From contig CAVXUB010000002.1 in assembly GCA_963764805.1 (NCBI GenBank), forward strand, positions 620,001 to 684,000: a stretch of DNA of 64,000 bases. Direction: 5' to 3'. Every line of letters begins with the position of its first letter. Position 1 is the stretch's first letter. The position numbers were made by a program, and so were the translations under genes. The notes beneath the pieces are model-generated. The model worked only from the letters and a program-made list of their open reading frames with translations, was not told where the DNA came from and did not search any database. Shown in pieces: positions 1 to 12,028 of this stretch. This DNA comes from CAVXUB01 sp963764805. Lineage in GTDB: Bacteria > Actinomycetota > Acidimicrobiia > Acidimicrobiales > Bog-793.

Positions 1-282
1 GGCGGCCGTGGCGTGCGAGAGCTCTTCGTCCGTCGGAATGCTGAAGCTCGTCAACCACTTGCCAACCGCACGAGTGGCGACGCAGGCAGCCTCCTCGATC
101 TCGGCCGCGACCGCCTCCCGGATCTCCTCCGGATTCAGCCGCGGGGCCAGCGCATTGCGCAGGTCGAGGCGCGCCCGGACGCGGTCGCAGGAGGCCGAGA
201 TCGCCTCTCCCAGAAGGACGCGCTCGAGACAGACCGCCGCATCGGCGACATCACGAGTTTCCTCGCGGCTCGAGGGTGCCAC
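1..282 (-). CDS. Unknown protein, N-terminal part (runs off the left edge)
   Basis: The minus strand is open from a GTG at 282 to the window edge, about 94 residues, with strongly G/C-biased third codon positions as in the neighbouring genes. The visible part is charged and Glu/Ala-rich, begins VAPSSREETRD and looks largely helical (for example LNPEEIREAVAAEIEEA). The frame stays open upstream of the GTG, so the true start could lie a little further right, but no ATG is available there. It is divergent from fbiC. I recognise no family. The overlapping plus-strand frames read as low-quality shadows. Confidence 0.5.
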   Translation of the reverse strand, partial: MAPSSREETRDVADAAVCLERVLLGEAISASCDRVRARLDLRNALAPRLNPEEIREAVAAEIEEAACVATRAVGKWLTSFSIPTDEELSHATAA

Positions 283-375
283 CCGTTTGTTATCGACAGA
301 TGACGAGCGATCTTGATCTATTGCGATCAGGGTTCGTCGTTCGGATGCGCGTCAGCCGCCCCTAATGTGTCCCAC

Positions 376-2900
<2,525 letters not shown>

Positions 2901-2904
<4 letters not shown>

Positions 2905-4040
2905 GCGACCTCGGCCCGCAGTTCGAGCAGATGATCGAGCAGACGATCGGCCAGCTTCTCGACCAGAGCGGCGCCCGGGCCAACCGCGACCTCCTGCGGG
3001 AGATCATGCGGGAGGCGATCAGGCTGGCGCACCAGGACATGACCCGCCTCGATCTGAAGATCGTGAGCGCGGCCCTCTCTGAGATGGCCGACGCGTTCCG
3101 GATGTTCGCTCCATTCCGCGCAGTTCCCAAGATCACCGTCTTCGGCTCGGCGCGAACGCTCCCCAGCGACGCCCTCTACGAGCAGGCCTTCGATCTTGCG
3201 CGGCGCATGTCCGAGGCGGGCTGGATGGTCGTCACGGGAGCGGGGCCGGGGATCATGGCGGCCGCAGCCGAGGGAGCGGGCAGGGCGATGTCGATCGGTG
3301 TGAACATCCGCCTGCCGTTCGAGCAGTCTCCCAACGCATCCCTCGCCTCCGACCCGAAGCTCGTCGAGATGCGCTACTTCTTCACCCGCAAGCTGATGTT
3401 GATGAAGGAGTCGAGCGGGTTCGCGGTGCTGCCGGGAGGGTTCGGGACCCTGGACGAGGTCTTCGAGCTCCTGACCCTCGTGCAGACCGGCAAGGCCGAG
3501 CCGACGCCGATCGTCCTGCTCGACAGACCCGGCGACACCTACTGGAAGACCTGGCAGCACTTCATCACCTCCGAGGTGATCACCCGCGGCTATGCCAGCG
3601 CCGACGATCCGTTCCTGTTCCTCGTCACCGACAACGTCGAGGTGACCATGGAGGAGATAGTCGGGTTCTACCGGAACTACCACTCGCGGCGTTTTGTCGG
3701 CGAGACGATGGTGGTGCGCCTGCGCGTCGGCGTCTCGGACTCCGAGCTCGGTCGGCTGAACGAGGAGTTCGCAGACATCGCCCCGAACGGCATCCGCCGT
3801 ACCGAGCCGCTGCCACCCGAGAGATCGGGTCGTGATCATCTCGGGCTGCCCAGGCTGGCGATGGAGTTCGACCGCCTGCACCACGGCCGGCTGCGCCAGT
3901 TCATCAACGCGCTCAACCGCTGTGAAGGAGATGGGCAGCCCGCCCGCGACCAGTCTGAGAAGCCGGGAGCCACCGAGCGGGTGGAGGAGCCAGAGGACGG
4001 TTCCCGCTCCCGAGGGGGCGTGGCCGGCACCATCGCCTAG
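2901..4040 (+). CDS. LOG-family Rossmann-fold nucleotide-binding protein (TIGR00730-like)
   Basis: 379 residues. The central region has the family signature PGGFGTLDE at about residues 178-186 and a glycine-rich VTGAGPGIMAAAAEG stretch, as in LOG proteins, which release free cytokinin-type bases or cleave nucleotide 5'-monophosphates. It is much longer than plant-type LOGs (about 190 residues): it has roughly 75 extra N-terminal residues and a long C-terminal part ending in a polar tail, so the exact substrate is not predictable. The start ATG overlaps the fbiC stop by 4 nt, implying translational coupling to F420 chromophore synthesis. That coupling is suggestive, but no F420 role is known to me. 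Confidence 0.85.
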
Positions 4041-4128
4041 CCTTGCAACGCATTGGCAGGAACCAACGGCCAGCAGCAACAATTTCCTCCCAGCGGGTAT
4101 GGGACTGGGGATGCAGGAAGGGAGGGAA

Positions 4129-5799
4129 ATGGCAGACGGTCGCAGCGACGATGAGCCCGCGGGCAGTGCGGGATCAGAAGGCGATCGTCCATCCGGGGGC
4201 ACGGCTCCGGACGCTCCCGCCACCCCCCTCGCCGATCATCTGCCGCAATGGCCCGGCTTCCGGTCGCCAGGACCTGACCCGGCCCCGCCGGCAGACCTGA
4301 CAGCTGGCAACCTGGGCGGTGGCGCATGGCCTGCGCCACCGGATCCGGTCAGCCTCCGCCATCAGGGCGACCGCCAAGGCGGCCTTGCCGGCGCTGAAGC
4401 GAGTGGAGGCTTCACACCCTGGCCGACTTCAAATCTGTGGGATCTCCCTTCTCTGGCCGGCTCCTCCGACGATGTGGAACCGCCGCGGCATGTCGGACCT
4501 CCACATACGACATCGCAGTTCGGCTCCTCGCAGGACGGGCCCCCGAGTAACCCGCCGCCCGGCTATCCGCCCGGTTACTCGCAGGAAGGCGGATACCGCG
4601 GGTACGGCGGGTACGGCGGGTACGGCGCCGGGTGGCCGCCGCCGTCAGGGCCGGGGATCCCTGGAGGCGGGTACCTGCCTCCCTACGGCCCGGGCTACCC
4701 GCTGCCGCCGCCTCCGCCCTCCCGTCCCCGCCGGCGCTACGGGCTCGGGTCCGTGGCGATCGTCCTCATACTGGTGGCTCTCGTCGTAATCGGCCGGGTG
4801 GTGACCGCCTCCAACAGTTCGGGCGCCGGCTCCAACCCCGGTGCCGGCGCGCCCGCCAACGCCTCAGCGGTCGCGCAGTGCCTCGATCCGTCGGTCGTCA
4901 ACATCTTCACCACGCTCGGTTTCGAGCAGGAGCGGGCGGCTGGGACCGGCATCGTGCTGACCTCGAGGGGCATCGTGCTGACCAACAACCACGTGATCGA
5001 CGGAGCTACGCAGATCAACGCCACCGACGTGGGCAACGGGCAGACCTACAGCGCCACCGTCCTCGGCTACGACCGCAGCGACGACGTGGCGATCCTCCAG
5101 CTCGCCGGTGCCTCCGGGTTGGCGACGGCGGCGCTCGGCAACTCGAGCACCCTGTCCGTCGGAGCGCCTGTCGTGGCAGTCGGCAACGCCGGCGGCGCGG
5201 GGGGCACGCCTAGCTTCGCCGGCGGGTCGGTCACCGCCCTCAACCAGTCGATCACCGCCACCGACGACCTCGACAACACCTCCGAGGATTTGAACGGCCT
5301 GATCCAGGTCAACGCCGGCATCCAACCCGGCGACTCTGGCGGGCCACTGGCGGGGACGGACTGCAAGGTCGTCGGGATGGATACGGCTGCCTCGTCCGGT
5401 TTCGAGTTGCAGGCTCAATCCACCCAGGGCTTCGCGATCCCGATCAACGAGGCGGTGTCGATCGGGCGGGAGATCCGGGGCGGGCATTCAGGGAACCTGA
5501 TCCACATCGGTCCGACCGCCTTCCTCGGGGTCGGCGTGCAGACGACCAACAACGGACCGGGCAGCACGTCCGGCGCCACCGTCTTGTCGGTGCAGACAGG
5601 TGAGCCCGCGGACGAGGCCGGTCTCATGACCGGCGACGTCATCACCAGCATCGCCGGTCACACGATCCGCTCCGCCTCCGACCTCACTTACGCGATGGAG
5701 CAACTCCATCCCGGAGAGACCGTTGTCCTCCAGTGGGTGACCCAGGCAGGTATGTCACAAAGCGCCCAGGTGCAGCTGGCCTCGGGGCCTGCCAGCTGA
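4129..5799 (+). CDS. Membrane-anchored HtrA/S1C serine protease with PDZ domain
   Basis: 556 residues. The layout is: a cytoplasmic Pro/Gly/Tyr-rich N-terminal region of about 200 residues with YGGYGGYG repeats, one transmembrane segment near residues 209-225 (VAIVLILVALVVIG), a trypsin-like domain and a C-terminal PDZ domain (about 450-550). The catalytic triad is visible as His288 in TNNHVIDGA, Asp319 in SDDVAIL and Ser403 in GDSGGP. The protease therefore lies outside the membrane and would act in envelope protein quality control, like mycobacterial PepD/HtrA. ATG 4129 was chosen because GGAGGG sits just upstream; in-frame ATGs at 4099 and 4111 are poorer. The next gene is convergent. Confidence 0.9.
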   Translation: MADGRSDDEPAGSAGSEGDRPSGGTAPDAPATPLADHLPQWPGFRSPGPDPAPPADLTAGNLGGGAWPAPPDPVSLRHQGDRQGGLAGAEASGGFTPWPTSNLWDLPSLAGSSDDVEPPRHVGPPHTTSQFGSSQDGPPSNPPPGYPPGYSQEGGYRGYGGYGGYGAGWPPPSGPGIPGGGYLPPYGPGYPLPPPPPSRPRRRYGLGSVAIVLILVALVVIGRVVTASNSSGAGSNPGAGAPANASAVAQCLDPSVVNIFTTLGFEQERAAGTGIVLTSRGIVLTNNHVIDGATQINATDVGNGQTYSATVLGYDRSDDVAILQLAGASGLATAALGNSSTLSVGAPVVAVGNAGGAGGTPSFAGGSVTALNQSITATDDLDNTSEDLNGLIQVNAGIQPGDSGGPLAGTDCKVVGMDTAASSGFELQAQSTQGFAIPINEAVSIGREIRGGHSGNLIHIGPTAFLGVGVQTTNNGPGSTSGATVLSVQTGEPADEAGLMTGDVITSIAGHTIRSASDLTYAMEQLHPGETVVLQWVTQAGMSQSAQVQLASGPAS

Positions 5800-5866
5800 T
5801 CGGTCGATCCGCTGCGGGGGTGCCCGGCTGGAGCCGGATGAGCCGCGGCGCCCAGCCAGTCAGAAG

Positions 5867-6070
5867 TCAGTCGCCGGCGCCGTCCGACAACATCCCGATC
5901 GCCCGCTCGAGCGCATGCCGAGCGCGGGTAAGCCTCCGCTCGATCTCGGGCCGGCGTGTCTCGCCCACCTCGATCGCCTCCCTGAGCGACCTGATCCCGA
6001 GATCTGCCAGCCGCTCGGCGAGCGACGCGAGCTCGTCACGGATCTGGCCCACCTCTGGCTCCAGGCTCAC
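5867..6070 (-). CDS. Small coiled-coil protein coupled to the acyl-CoA ligase
   Basis: A 67-residue, highly charged and probably wholly helical protein (EVGQIRDELASLAERL, then heptad-like ERRLTRARHALERAIG). Its GTG start overlaps the stop of the upstream ligase as GTGA (6067-6070), the same coupling used by many real gene pairs in this window, which argues that it is a true gene despite its size. No family is recognised. It might be a structural or regulatory partner of the ligase, but nothing in the sequence proves that. Confidence 0.6.
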   Translation of the reverse strand: MSLEPEVGQIRDELASLAERLADLGIRSLREAIEVGETRRPEIERRLTRARHALERAIGMLSDGAGD

Positions 6071-7725
6071 GTGGAGGCCCGCTCCCCACGTCCACCCTCG
6101 ATGAGCCGGGGGCGGTCGATGGCGAGGACGTCGAGCTCCCCTGAACTGAAGCGAGCCCGCAGCACCTTCTTGTCGAACTTCCCGACGCTCGTCTTCGGGA
6201 TCTCCTCGACGATCGACCATCGCTCCGGTACCCACCAGCGGGCGACCTTGCCGTCCAGGAACGCCGCCAGCTCGCTCGGGGTGACGGTCGCACCCTCGCC
6301 CATCACCACGCAGGCGAGAGGTCGCTCGTCCCAACGCTCGTCCGGGACGGCCACCACAGCGGCTTCGTAGACCTCCGGGTGGGACATGATCGCGTTCTCC
6401 AGCTCCACCGAGGAGATCCACTCCCCTCCCGTCTTGATGACGTCCTTCGTGCGGTCGGAGATCTGCATGAAGCCGTCCTCGTCGAGCGTGCCGACATCGC
6501 CCGTCCGCAGCCACCCGTCGTGGAACTTCTCGGGCGTCGGGTCGCCGTAATAGGAGGCTGTGACCCACGGCCCCCGAACCTCGAACTCCCCGACGGTCTG
6601 CCCGTCGCAGGGCGCCACCTGCCCATCGGGGCCGACCACCCGCGCCTCGACCCCCGCGACCACCCGACCCGTCTTCATGCGGTAGTCGAACACCTCGCCG
6701 GGGGCCGCGCTCTTGGGCGGGCGGGCCACCGCAGCGAGCGGGCTCGTCTCGGTCATCCCCCAGGCCTGCAGGATCTGCACGCCGAAGCGCTCCTCGAAGC
6801 GCTGCATCAGCGCCCTCGGCACCGCCGAGCCTCCGCAGACGATGAAGCGGATCGACGACAGGTCGGCCTCGTGCGTCTCCGCGTAGCGGAGCACGTCGTT
6901 CCAGATCGTCGGCACACCCGCCGACACCGTCGGCCGCTCCGTCTCGATGATCCGCACGAGCGGCTCCGCCTGCAGGTACTGGCGGGGCAGGATCAGGTCG
7001 GCACCGACCATCCACGCCGCGTAGGGGGTCCCCCAGGCGTTGGCGTGGAACTGCGGCACGATGACGAGCAGCCGGTCGTCGCCGCTGATCCCGAGCGCCC
7101 CTGACGAGGTGGTGGCGAGCGAATGCAGCCAGGTCGATCGATGGCTGTAGGCGACGCCCTTCGGGTTGCCGGTGGTCCCGCTCGTGTAGCACATCGCAGC
7201 GGCATCACGTTCGTCGACCTCCGGCCAATCGACACCCGGCGCCTCCGCAGCGATCAGTTCCTCGTACCCGACGGTCTCTCCGAGGCCCGAAACGTCGCCG
7301 TCGCCGACGACGATCACCCTCTCGACGGACTTGCAGTCGTGGACGACTCGCTGCAGAGCCGGGGCCAGCACCGCGTCGGCGATGATCACCTTGTCTGCCG
7401 CATCCTCGATGACGAAACGAAGCTGCTCCGGGAAGAGCCGCACGTTCAGCGTGTGCAACACCGCTCCCATCGAAGGCACCGCCAGATACGCCTCGATGTG
7501 TTCCTGGTGGTTCATGCAGAACGTCCCCACGCGGTCGCCCCTGCCGACTCCGAGCCGCGCCAGAGCCTTGGCGAGCTGCTCGGCACGGTCGGCCACCTGG
7601 GCGAAGGTGGAACGCCGGAACCCGTCGCCTTCGTAGGTGATTACCAGGCTCTTGCCGTGCACCCGCTGGCCGTGCCCGAAGATGCCGCTCACGAGCAACG
7701 GATGATCCTGCATGGTGCTGCGCAT
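6067..7725 (-). CDS. Long/medium-chain fatty acid-CoA ligase (ANL superfamily)
   Basis: 552 residues. It activates a carboxylic acid with ATP to an acyl-adenylate, then transfers it to CoA. The P-loop-like signature YTSGTTGNPKG lies near residue 180, followed by the hinge region TGDVGTLDEDGFMQISDRTKD. The catalytic lysine is in the C-terminal PKTSVGKFDKK motif. Overall it resembles AlkK/FadD-type ligases; chain length cannot be judged. GGAGG lies seven bases upstream of ATG 7725, which fixes the start. It is divergent from the GGDEF/EAL gene, and its stop overlaps the small downstream gene by 4 nt. Confidence 0.88.
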   Translation of the reverse strand: MRSTMQDHPLLVSGIFGHGQRVHGKSLVITYEGDGFRRSTFAQVADRAEQLAKALARLGVGRGDRVGTFCMNHQEHIEAYLAVPSMGAVLHTLNVRLFPEQLRFVIEDAADKVIIADAVLAPALQRVVHDCKSVERVIVVGDGDVSGLGETVGYEELIAAEAPGVDWPEVDERDAAAMCYTSGTTGNPKGVAYSHRSTWLHSLATTSSGALGISGDDRLLVIVPQFHANAWGTPYAAWMVGADLILPRQYLQAEPLVRIIETERPTVSAGVPTIWNDVLRYAETHEADLSSIRFIVCGGSAVPRALMQRFEERFGVQILQAWGMTETSPLAAVARPPKSAAPGEVFDYRMKTGRVVAGVEARVVGPDGQVAPCDGQTVGEFEVRGPWVTASYYGDPTPEKFHDGWLRTGDVGTLDEDGFMQISDRTKDVIKTGGEWISSVELENAIMSHPEVYEAAVVAVPDERWDERPLACVVMGEGATVTPSELAAFLDGKVARWWVPERWSIVEEIPKTSVGKFDKKVLRARFSSGELDVLAIDRPRLIEGGRGERAST

Positions 7726-7911
7726 CGGTCCTCCATCGGTCCGGATGGCGGGTAGGGCATCCGGGAGGCACCAGTGGAGCCGGCCGGTGAGCCGACTCTA
7801 CTGCGACCGGCCCACTGCCTCCTGCCTGCGAATATTCGCCTCAGCTCCTCTCGGCCAGCGTACGAGAGGTACTAGTCTCGGTCGAAAGCAAGTTCGGGGG
7901 ACCGAGATGGG

Positions 7912-10900
7912 TTGCCTGCATTGGCGAGCTTGAAGCCGGCAGAGTCCAGGGAGAGGCACTCAGGCCTCTCTGCCGTCATGGACGACGTCTCGCGGGTCCT
8001 CGCCGAGGTGATCACCGACTACGACGACACCCTCTCGCTCGTCGTCCGCACCTGTGGCACGCTGCTCGGCGGCTCGAGCGCCCTCTGGCTGGTCGAGGAG
8101 GCTGCCCAGAAGATCGACGTCGTATCGGTGTGGGCTGCCGACCCCGAGCAACGAGCCCTGCTCGAGCGGGCGCTCCGGTCGAGGGCGCTGCCCGCCGACG
8201 GATTCCCGGTGGCGGACGTGATCCGCACCGGCGACCCCGCCATCCACGGGGCGGTCGACAGCGCCAAGCTGCTCTCCGGCATCGACCCCTTGTTCCTGGA
8301 GGGGGTTCGGTCCCCGCGTACTGTCGACACCGCGGCGATGCCGCTGCGTGCCCGCGGGCGGACGTTCGGCGCCCTCTCGATCTACCGCCGCGCCGACGCC
8401 CAGGGGTTCAGCGAGGCGGACATGCTGCTCCTCCAGCAGCTCGCCGACCGGGCGGCTCTCAGCATCGACAACGCCCGGCTCCTCGACAAGGCAGAGCGTG
8501 AGGTCAGCGAGCGGCGGCGAGTCGAGGAGAGGCTGCTCGAGAGCGAGGAACGGCTTCGGGTGGTCGCCCGAGCGGCACCGGCGCTCCTGTTCAGCCTCGA
8601 CTCGAACGGTGTCTTCACCCTGCTCGAGGGCGGCCTGCGGGCACAGCTCACAGGTATTGCCGGTGGACTCCGGCAGTCGGCGTTCGAGCTGTACACCGAG
8701 TACCCAGACCTCCTGGAGCTTGTCCGCAGGGTGCTCGCAGGCGAGACGTTGTCGCAGGTCAGGCTTCCCTTCCCCGGTTACCACCTGGAGGTCTCGGGCT
8801 CGCCCCTGCAAGCCGCCGACGGCGCCATCGTCGGGATGGCGGGCATCGTGGTCGACGTCTCGGACCGCGTGGCTGCCGAGGAGGCTGCCTCGGAATGGTC
8901 CCGCCGCATGGCCGCCCTCGTCGAGACCTCCAACGACGTGATCGCCGTCATCACCACGGCCGGCAAGATCCACTACGTCAACCCGGCGGCCGAGCGCGTG
9001 CTCGGGTACCAGTGGGAGGCCGGGCAGATCCTCGACACGTTTCGGCTGATGCATCCGTCGGACCGCCAGAGGGTGCGCCGGCACGTCCGCCAGGCGATGC
9101 GCCATCAGGGGGTCTCTCCGCCGATCGAGTTCCGGGTCATACATGCCGACGGCAGCTGGCGCACCGTAGAGGCCACGGGCCTCAACCTGACCCACGACCC
9201 GGCGATCAACGGCTTCGTGGTGACGCTTCGCGACATCAGCCAACGCAAGCGCGCCGAAGAGCTGGCGGCGACGCAGGCGGCGCGGCAGGCAGACCTCGCC
9301 GCTCTCGGGCACTGGGCCCTCGTCGGCCTCGACAACGCCTCGCTCGTCGAGGATGCGATGCAGATGCTGATCACGCACCTGGAGGCGGACTGCGCCCATG
9401 TGCTCGACGTCGTCCCCGGGTCCGACTTCCTGGTGCTCCGCGCCAGCAGCGGGCACGCCGGGGCATCCGAGGGGATCGTCCTCGTCTCCACGGACCCGAC
9501 ATCGTCCCCGGCCAGCCTCGCCCTCACCTCGTCGGAGGCGGTCGTCTGCAACGACGTGTCGTCCGAGGCGCGCTTCGACATGCCGGCGCTGTGGACGGAC
9601 GCGGGTTGCGCCAGCCTGCTCGAGGTCGTCATCCCCGGGCAGGAGCAGCCGGTCGGAGTGCTCGGTGTCGGCCACCGGTCGCCGCACCGCTACGGCGACG
9701 ACGACGTTCACTTCGCCCAGGCGGTCGCCCACGTGCTGGCGGCAGCGAGCGGCCGCCACAAGTCCGAGGAGATGGTCCGCGAGCAGGCCGTGCGCGATGT
9801 GCTGACGGGCTTGCCGAACCGGCTGGCGCTGCTCGAGCACCTCGACCACGTGCTCGCCGAGGTTGCCGAGCGCTCGCTGTCGGGCGCCTTGCTGGTGCTC
9901 GACATCGACCGCTTCAAGGAGATCAACGACACCCTCGGCCACCAGGTGGGCGACCGTGTGCTGCTGGAGGTGGCGGACCGCTTCCGCTCCCTGGGCGACC
10001 ACCTCGACCTCGTGGCGCGCCTTGGAGGTGACGAGTTCGCGGTCTACAGCTCCACCACCCGCACCCCCGCCGACGCCGACCTGCTCGCTCACCGGCTGCT
10101 GGAGGTGCTCGGGCGCCCGACCGAGATCGCCGGTGTGCGGCTGCGCCTGAGAGGCAGCGTCGGCATCGCCGAGAGCGGCGCCGGTTTCGACGGCAGGGTC
10201 TCCAACGCGGTGTCGCTGCTGCGGCGGGCGGAGGCGGCGATGTACCGGGCGAAACGCCAAGCAGACGGCTACTCCCGCTGGACCTCCGACCTCGACCGCT
10301 CGAGCGTCAGCCGGCTCAGCCTCGCAGGCGAGCTCGGCGAGGCGCTCGACAGCAAGGAGTTCGTGCTCGCCTACCAGCCCAAGGTGCGGGCGGGCAGCGG
10401 CCAGCCGATCGGCCTCGAGGCGCTCATCCGATGGCGCCACCCGGTCCGCGGCACCGTCCTCCCGGACGCCTTCATCCCCCTCGCCGAGCAGACCGGGATG
10501 ATCCGTGGCGTCACGTCCTGGGTCCTCGACGAGGCGCTGCGCCAGCGGGCCGAGTGGAACGGCCGCTTCGACGACCTGTCGATCGCCATCAACCTGTCGG
10601 CCTCGACGCTGCACGATCCCGAGCTGTGCGAGTCCGTGGCGGCTGCCATCGAGCGGTCGGGCGCGCCGCCTGGCTGCGTGGAGCTCGAGATCACCGAGAG
10701 CGCGGTGATGCACGACCCCGAGAGGGCGCTCGAGGCTGTGACCGAGTTGAGCCGGTACGGCGTCCGTTTCGCGATCGACGACTTCGGGACCGGTTACTCC
10801 TCGCTCGCCTACCTGCAGCGACTGCCCGTCGCCCTCGTGAAGATGGACAAGTCGTTCGTCCTGCCGCTGCTCGAGGACGGTCCCGCCCGCTCGATCGTGC

Positions 10901-11085
10901 GCGCCGTCATCGAGCTCGCCCACTCTCTCGGCATCGGCGTCGTCGCGGAGGGGGTGGAGTCTCAGGACATCGCCTCAGTCCTGATCGACCTCGGGTGCGA
11001 CGAGCTCCAGGGCTTCCACATCGCCCGCCCGATGCTGCCCTCCGAGCTCGAGCCGTGGCTGGAGGCCAACCCCCGCAGCGGCTGA
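7912..11085 (+). CDS. Cyclic di-GMP turnover protein: GAF-PAS-PAS-GAF-GGDEF-EAL
   Basis: 1057 residues and apparently soluble. The order is GAF (about 25-190), PAS (about 200-300), PAS (about 325-440), GAF (about 470-610), GGDEF (about 625-790) and EAL (about 800-1050). The synthase signature is intact (ARLGGDEF, G705-F709). The phosphodiesterase motifs EALIRW (from Glu836), ITESAVM, IDDFGTGYSSL and AEGVES are also intact, so both activities are possible. The product-inhibition RxxD site upstream of GGDEF reads DHLD, so feedback control is probably lost. The start is uncertain: TTG 7912 gives the longest frame, while ATG 7978 would remove 22 residues without touching a domain. Signal input is by the four sensor domains. 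Confidence 0.9.
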   Translation: MPALASLKPAESRERHSGLSAVMDDVSRVLAEVITDYDDTLSLVVRTCGTLLGGSSALWLVEEAAQKIDVVSVWAADPEQRALLERALRSRALPADGFPVADVIRTGDPAIHGAVDSAKLLSGIDPLFLEGVRSPRTVDTAAMPLRARGRTFGALSIYRRADAQGFSEADMLLLQQLADRAALSIDNARLLDKAEREVSERRRVEERLLESEERLRVVARAAPALLFSLDSNGVFTLLEGGLRAQLTGIAGGLRQSAFELYTEYPDLLELVRRVLAGETLSQVRLPFPGYHLEVSGSPLQAADGAIVGMAGIVVDVSDRVAAEEAASEWSRRMAALVETSNDVIAVITTAGKIHYVNPAAERVLGYQWEAGQILDTFRLMHPSDRQRVRRHVRQAMRHQGVSPPIEFRVIHADGSWRTVEATGLNLTHDPAINGFVVTLRDISQRKRAEELAATQAARQADLAALGHWALVGLDNASLVEDAMQMLITHLEADCAHVLDVVPGSDFLVLRASSGHAGASEGIVLVSTDPTSSPASLALTSSEAVVCNDVSSEARFDMPALWTDAGCASLLEVVIPGQEQPVGVLGVGHRSPHRYGDDDVHFAQAVAHVLAAASGRHKSEEMVREQAVRDVLTGLPNRLALLEHLDHVLAEVAERSLSGALLVLDIDRFKEINDTLGHQVGDRVLLEVADRFRSLGDHLDLVARLGGDEFAVYSSTTRTPADADLLAHRLLEVLGRPTEIAGVRLRLRGSVGIAESGAGFDGRVSNAVSLLRRAEAAMYRAKRQADGYSRWTSDLDRSSVSRLSLAGELGEALDSKEFVLAYQPKVRAGSGQPIGLEALIRWRHPVRGTVLPDAFIPLAEQTGMIRGVTSWVLDEALRQRAEWNGRFDDLSIAINLSASTLHDPELCESVAAAIERSGAPPGCVELEITESAVMHDPERALEAVTELSRYGVRFAIDDFGTGYSSLAYLQRLPVALVKMDKSFVLPLLEDGPARSIVRAVIELAHSLGIGVVAEGVESQDIASVLIDLGCDELQGFHIARPMLPSELEPWLEANPRSG

Positions 11086-11099
11086 GCCCGACGGCCAGC

Positions 11100-11960
11100 T
11101 CAGACCCGGGAGACCGCCGACCGAGTGCTGGTCCGGGTGCTCGAGCGCTCCCCGGCGATGGTGGCGATCGAGGCCGCCACGGCCAGCACCCCCGCCCCCA
11201 GGCCGACGAAGGCGCCCCATGCCTGCGCGATCTGGATGGAACACCCGGCGACGCCGATCTGGAATCCGCCCCCGGGCAGGCTGAAGAACACCAGCGTCAT
11301 CAGTGCGAGATTGGCGATCGTCGCCATCAGCAGGAGCGTCCCGAACGTGACGCCCTCGGGAAGCCTGAACCTCCAGACGATGCGAGCCCCGGCCAGCGCC
11401 AGCACCCCCACGCAAAGCACGAGCTCCAGGTAGCGCCAGCCGCCGGCTCCCCGGGACAACGCCGACACCGACCCCAGCGTCTCGTTGAGAAGCTGGCAGG
11501 TCGCCGTCACCCGGTAGAAGGGGAGGAAGAGGCTCACCCCCATCACGAGGGTGAGCACGCCGGCCCAACCTACCGAGGCGGCCGGACGAGGGTCCGGCTT
11601 GCGGGTGGGACCAGTGGCCGCGTAACCCGCCGGAGGCGGAGCGGGTGGATACGCGGGCGGATACGCGGGTGGATAGACCGGTGGATAGGCGGGCGGGTAG
11701 CCCGGTGGGTGATAGCCCGCCGCCGGTGCTGGATATGGAGGTGCCAGGTAGCTTCCCGGGGGCGGCGGCGGCATCGCACCGTAGGGTGGCGGAGCTGGTG
11801 GTGGGGCTGGCGGCGGAGCCGGTGGTGCGGGCGGCACCTGCAGGGACTCCCCCGGCCGCTGGGCGTAGGAGCGTGCCTTCGAGCCACGCACGATCGCCCC
11901 GCAAGCGCGGCAGAACCCGGCCGTCTCCGGGACGAACCCCCCGCAGTTCGGGCACTCCAT
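11100..11960 (-). CDS. Zinc-ribbon, proline-rich, multi-pass membrane protein
   Basis: 286 residues. The N-terminus is a zinc ribbon with two CxxC knuckles (Cys3/Cys6 and Cys17/Cys20). Residues about 40-115 form a Pro/Tyr-rich region with short YPPAYPP and PAPPPAPP repeats. The C-terminal half has about four transmembrane segments, for example GVLTLVMGVSLFLPFY and YLELVLCVGVLALAGA. This is a common actinobacterial architecture of unknown function, a cytoplasmic ribbon and flexible linker tethered to a membrane bundle. It converges on the GGDEF/EAL gene with only 14 nt between them. Confidence 0.75.
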   Translation of the reverse strand: MECPNCGGFVPETAGFCRACGAIVRGSKARSYAQRPGESLQVPPAPPAPPPAPPPAPPPYGAMPPPPPGSYLAPPYPAPAAGYHPPGYPPAYPPVYPPAYPPAYPPAPPPAGYAATGPTRKPDPRPAASVGWAGVLTLVMGVSLFLPFYRVTATCQLLNETLGSVSALSRGAGGWRYLELVLCVGVLALAGARIVWRFRLPEGVTFGTLLLMATIANLALMTLVFFSLPGGGFQIGVAGCSIQIAQAWGAFVGLGAGVLAVAASIATIAGERSSTRTSTRSAVSRV

Positions 11961-12028
11961 CGCTCAACCCTAGGTGAGGCGATCCCCGCCGGGCCGGATT
12001 TGAGCGTGTTGAGCGCGGGCACCCGCCG

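Noticed and set aside
7960..10923. Nearly 1000-codon open frame antisense to the GGDEF/EAL gene
   Set aside because: Codon bias shadow; the sense strand contains intact GAF, PAS, GGDEF and EAL signatures.
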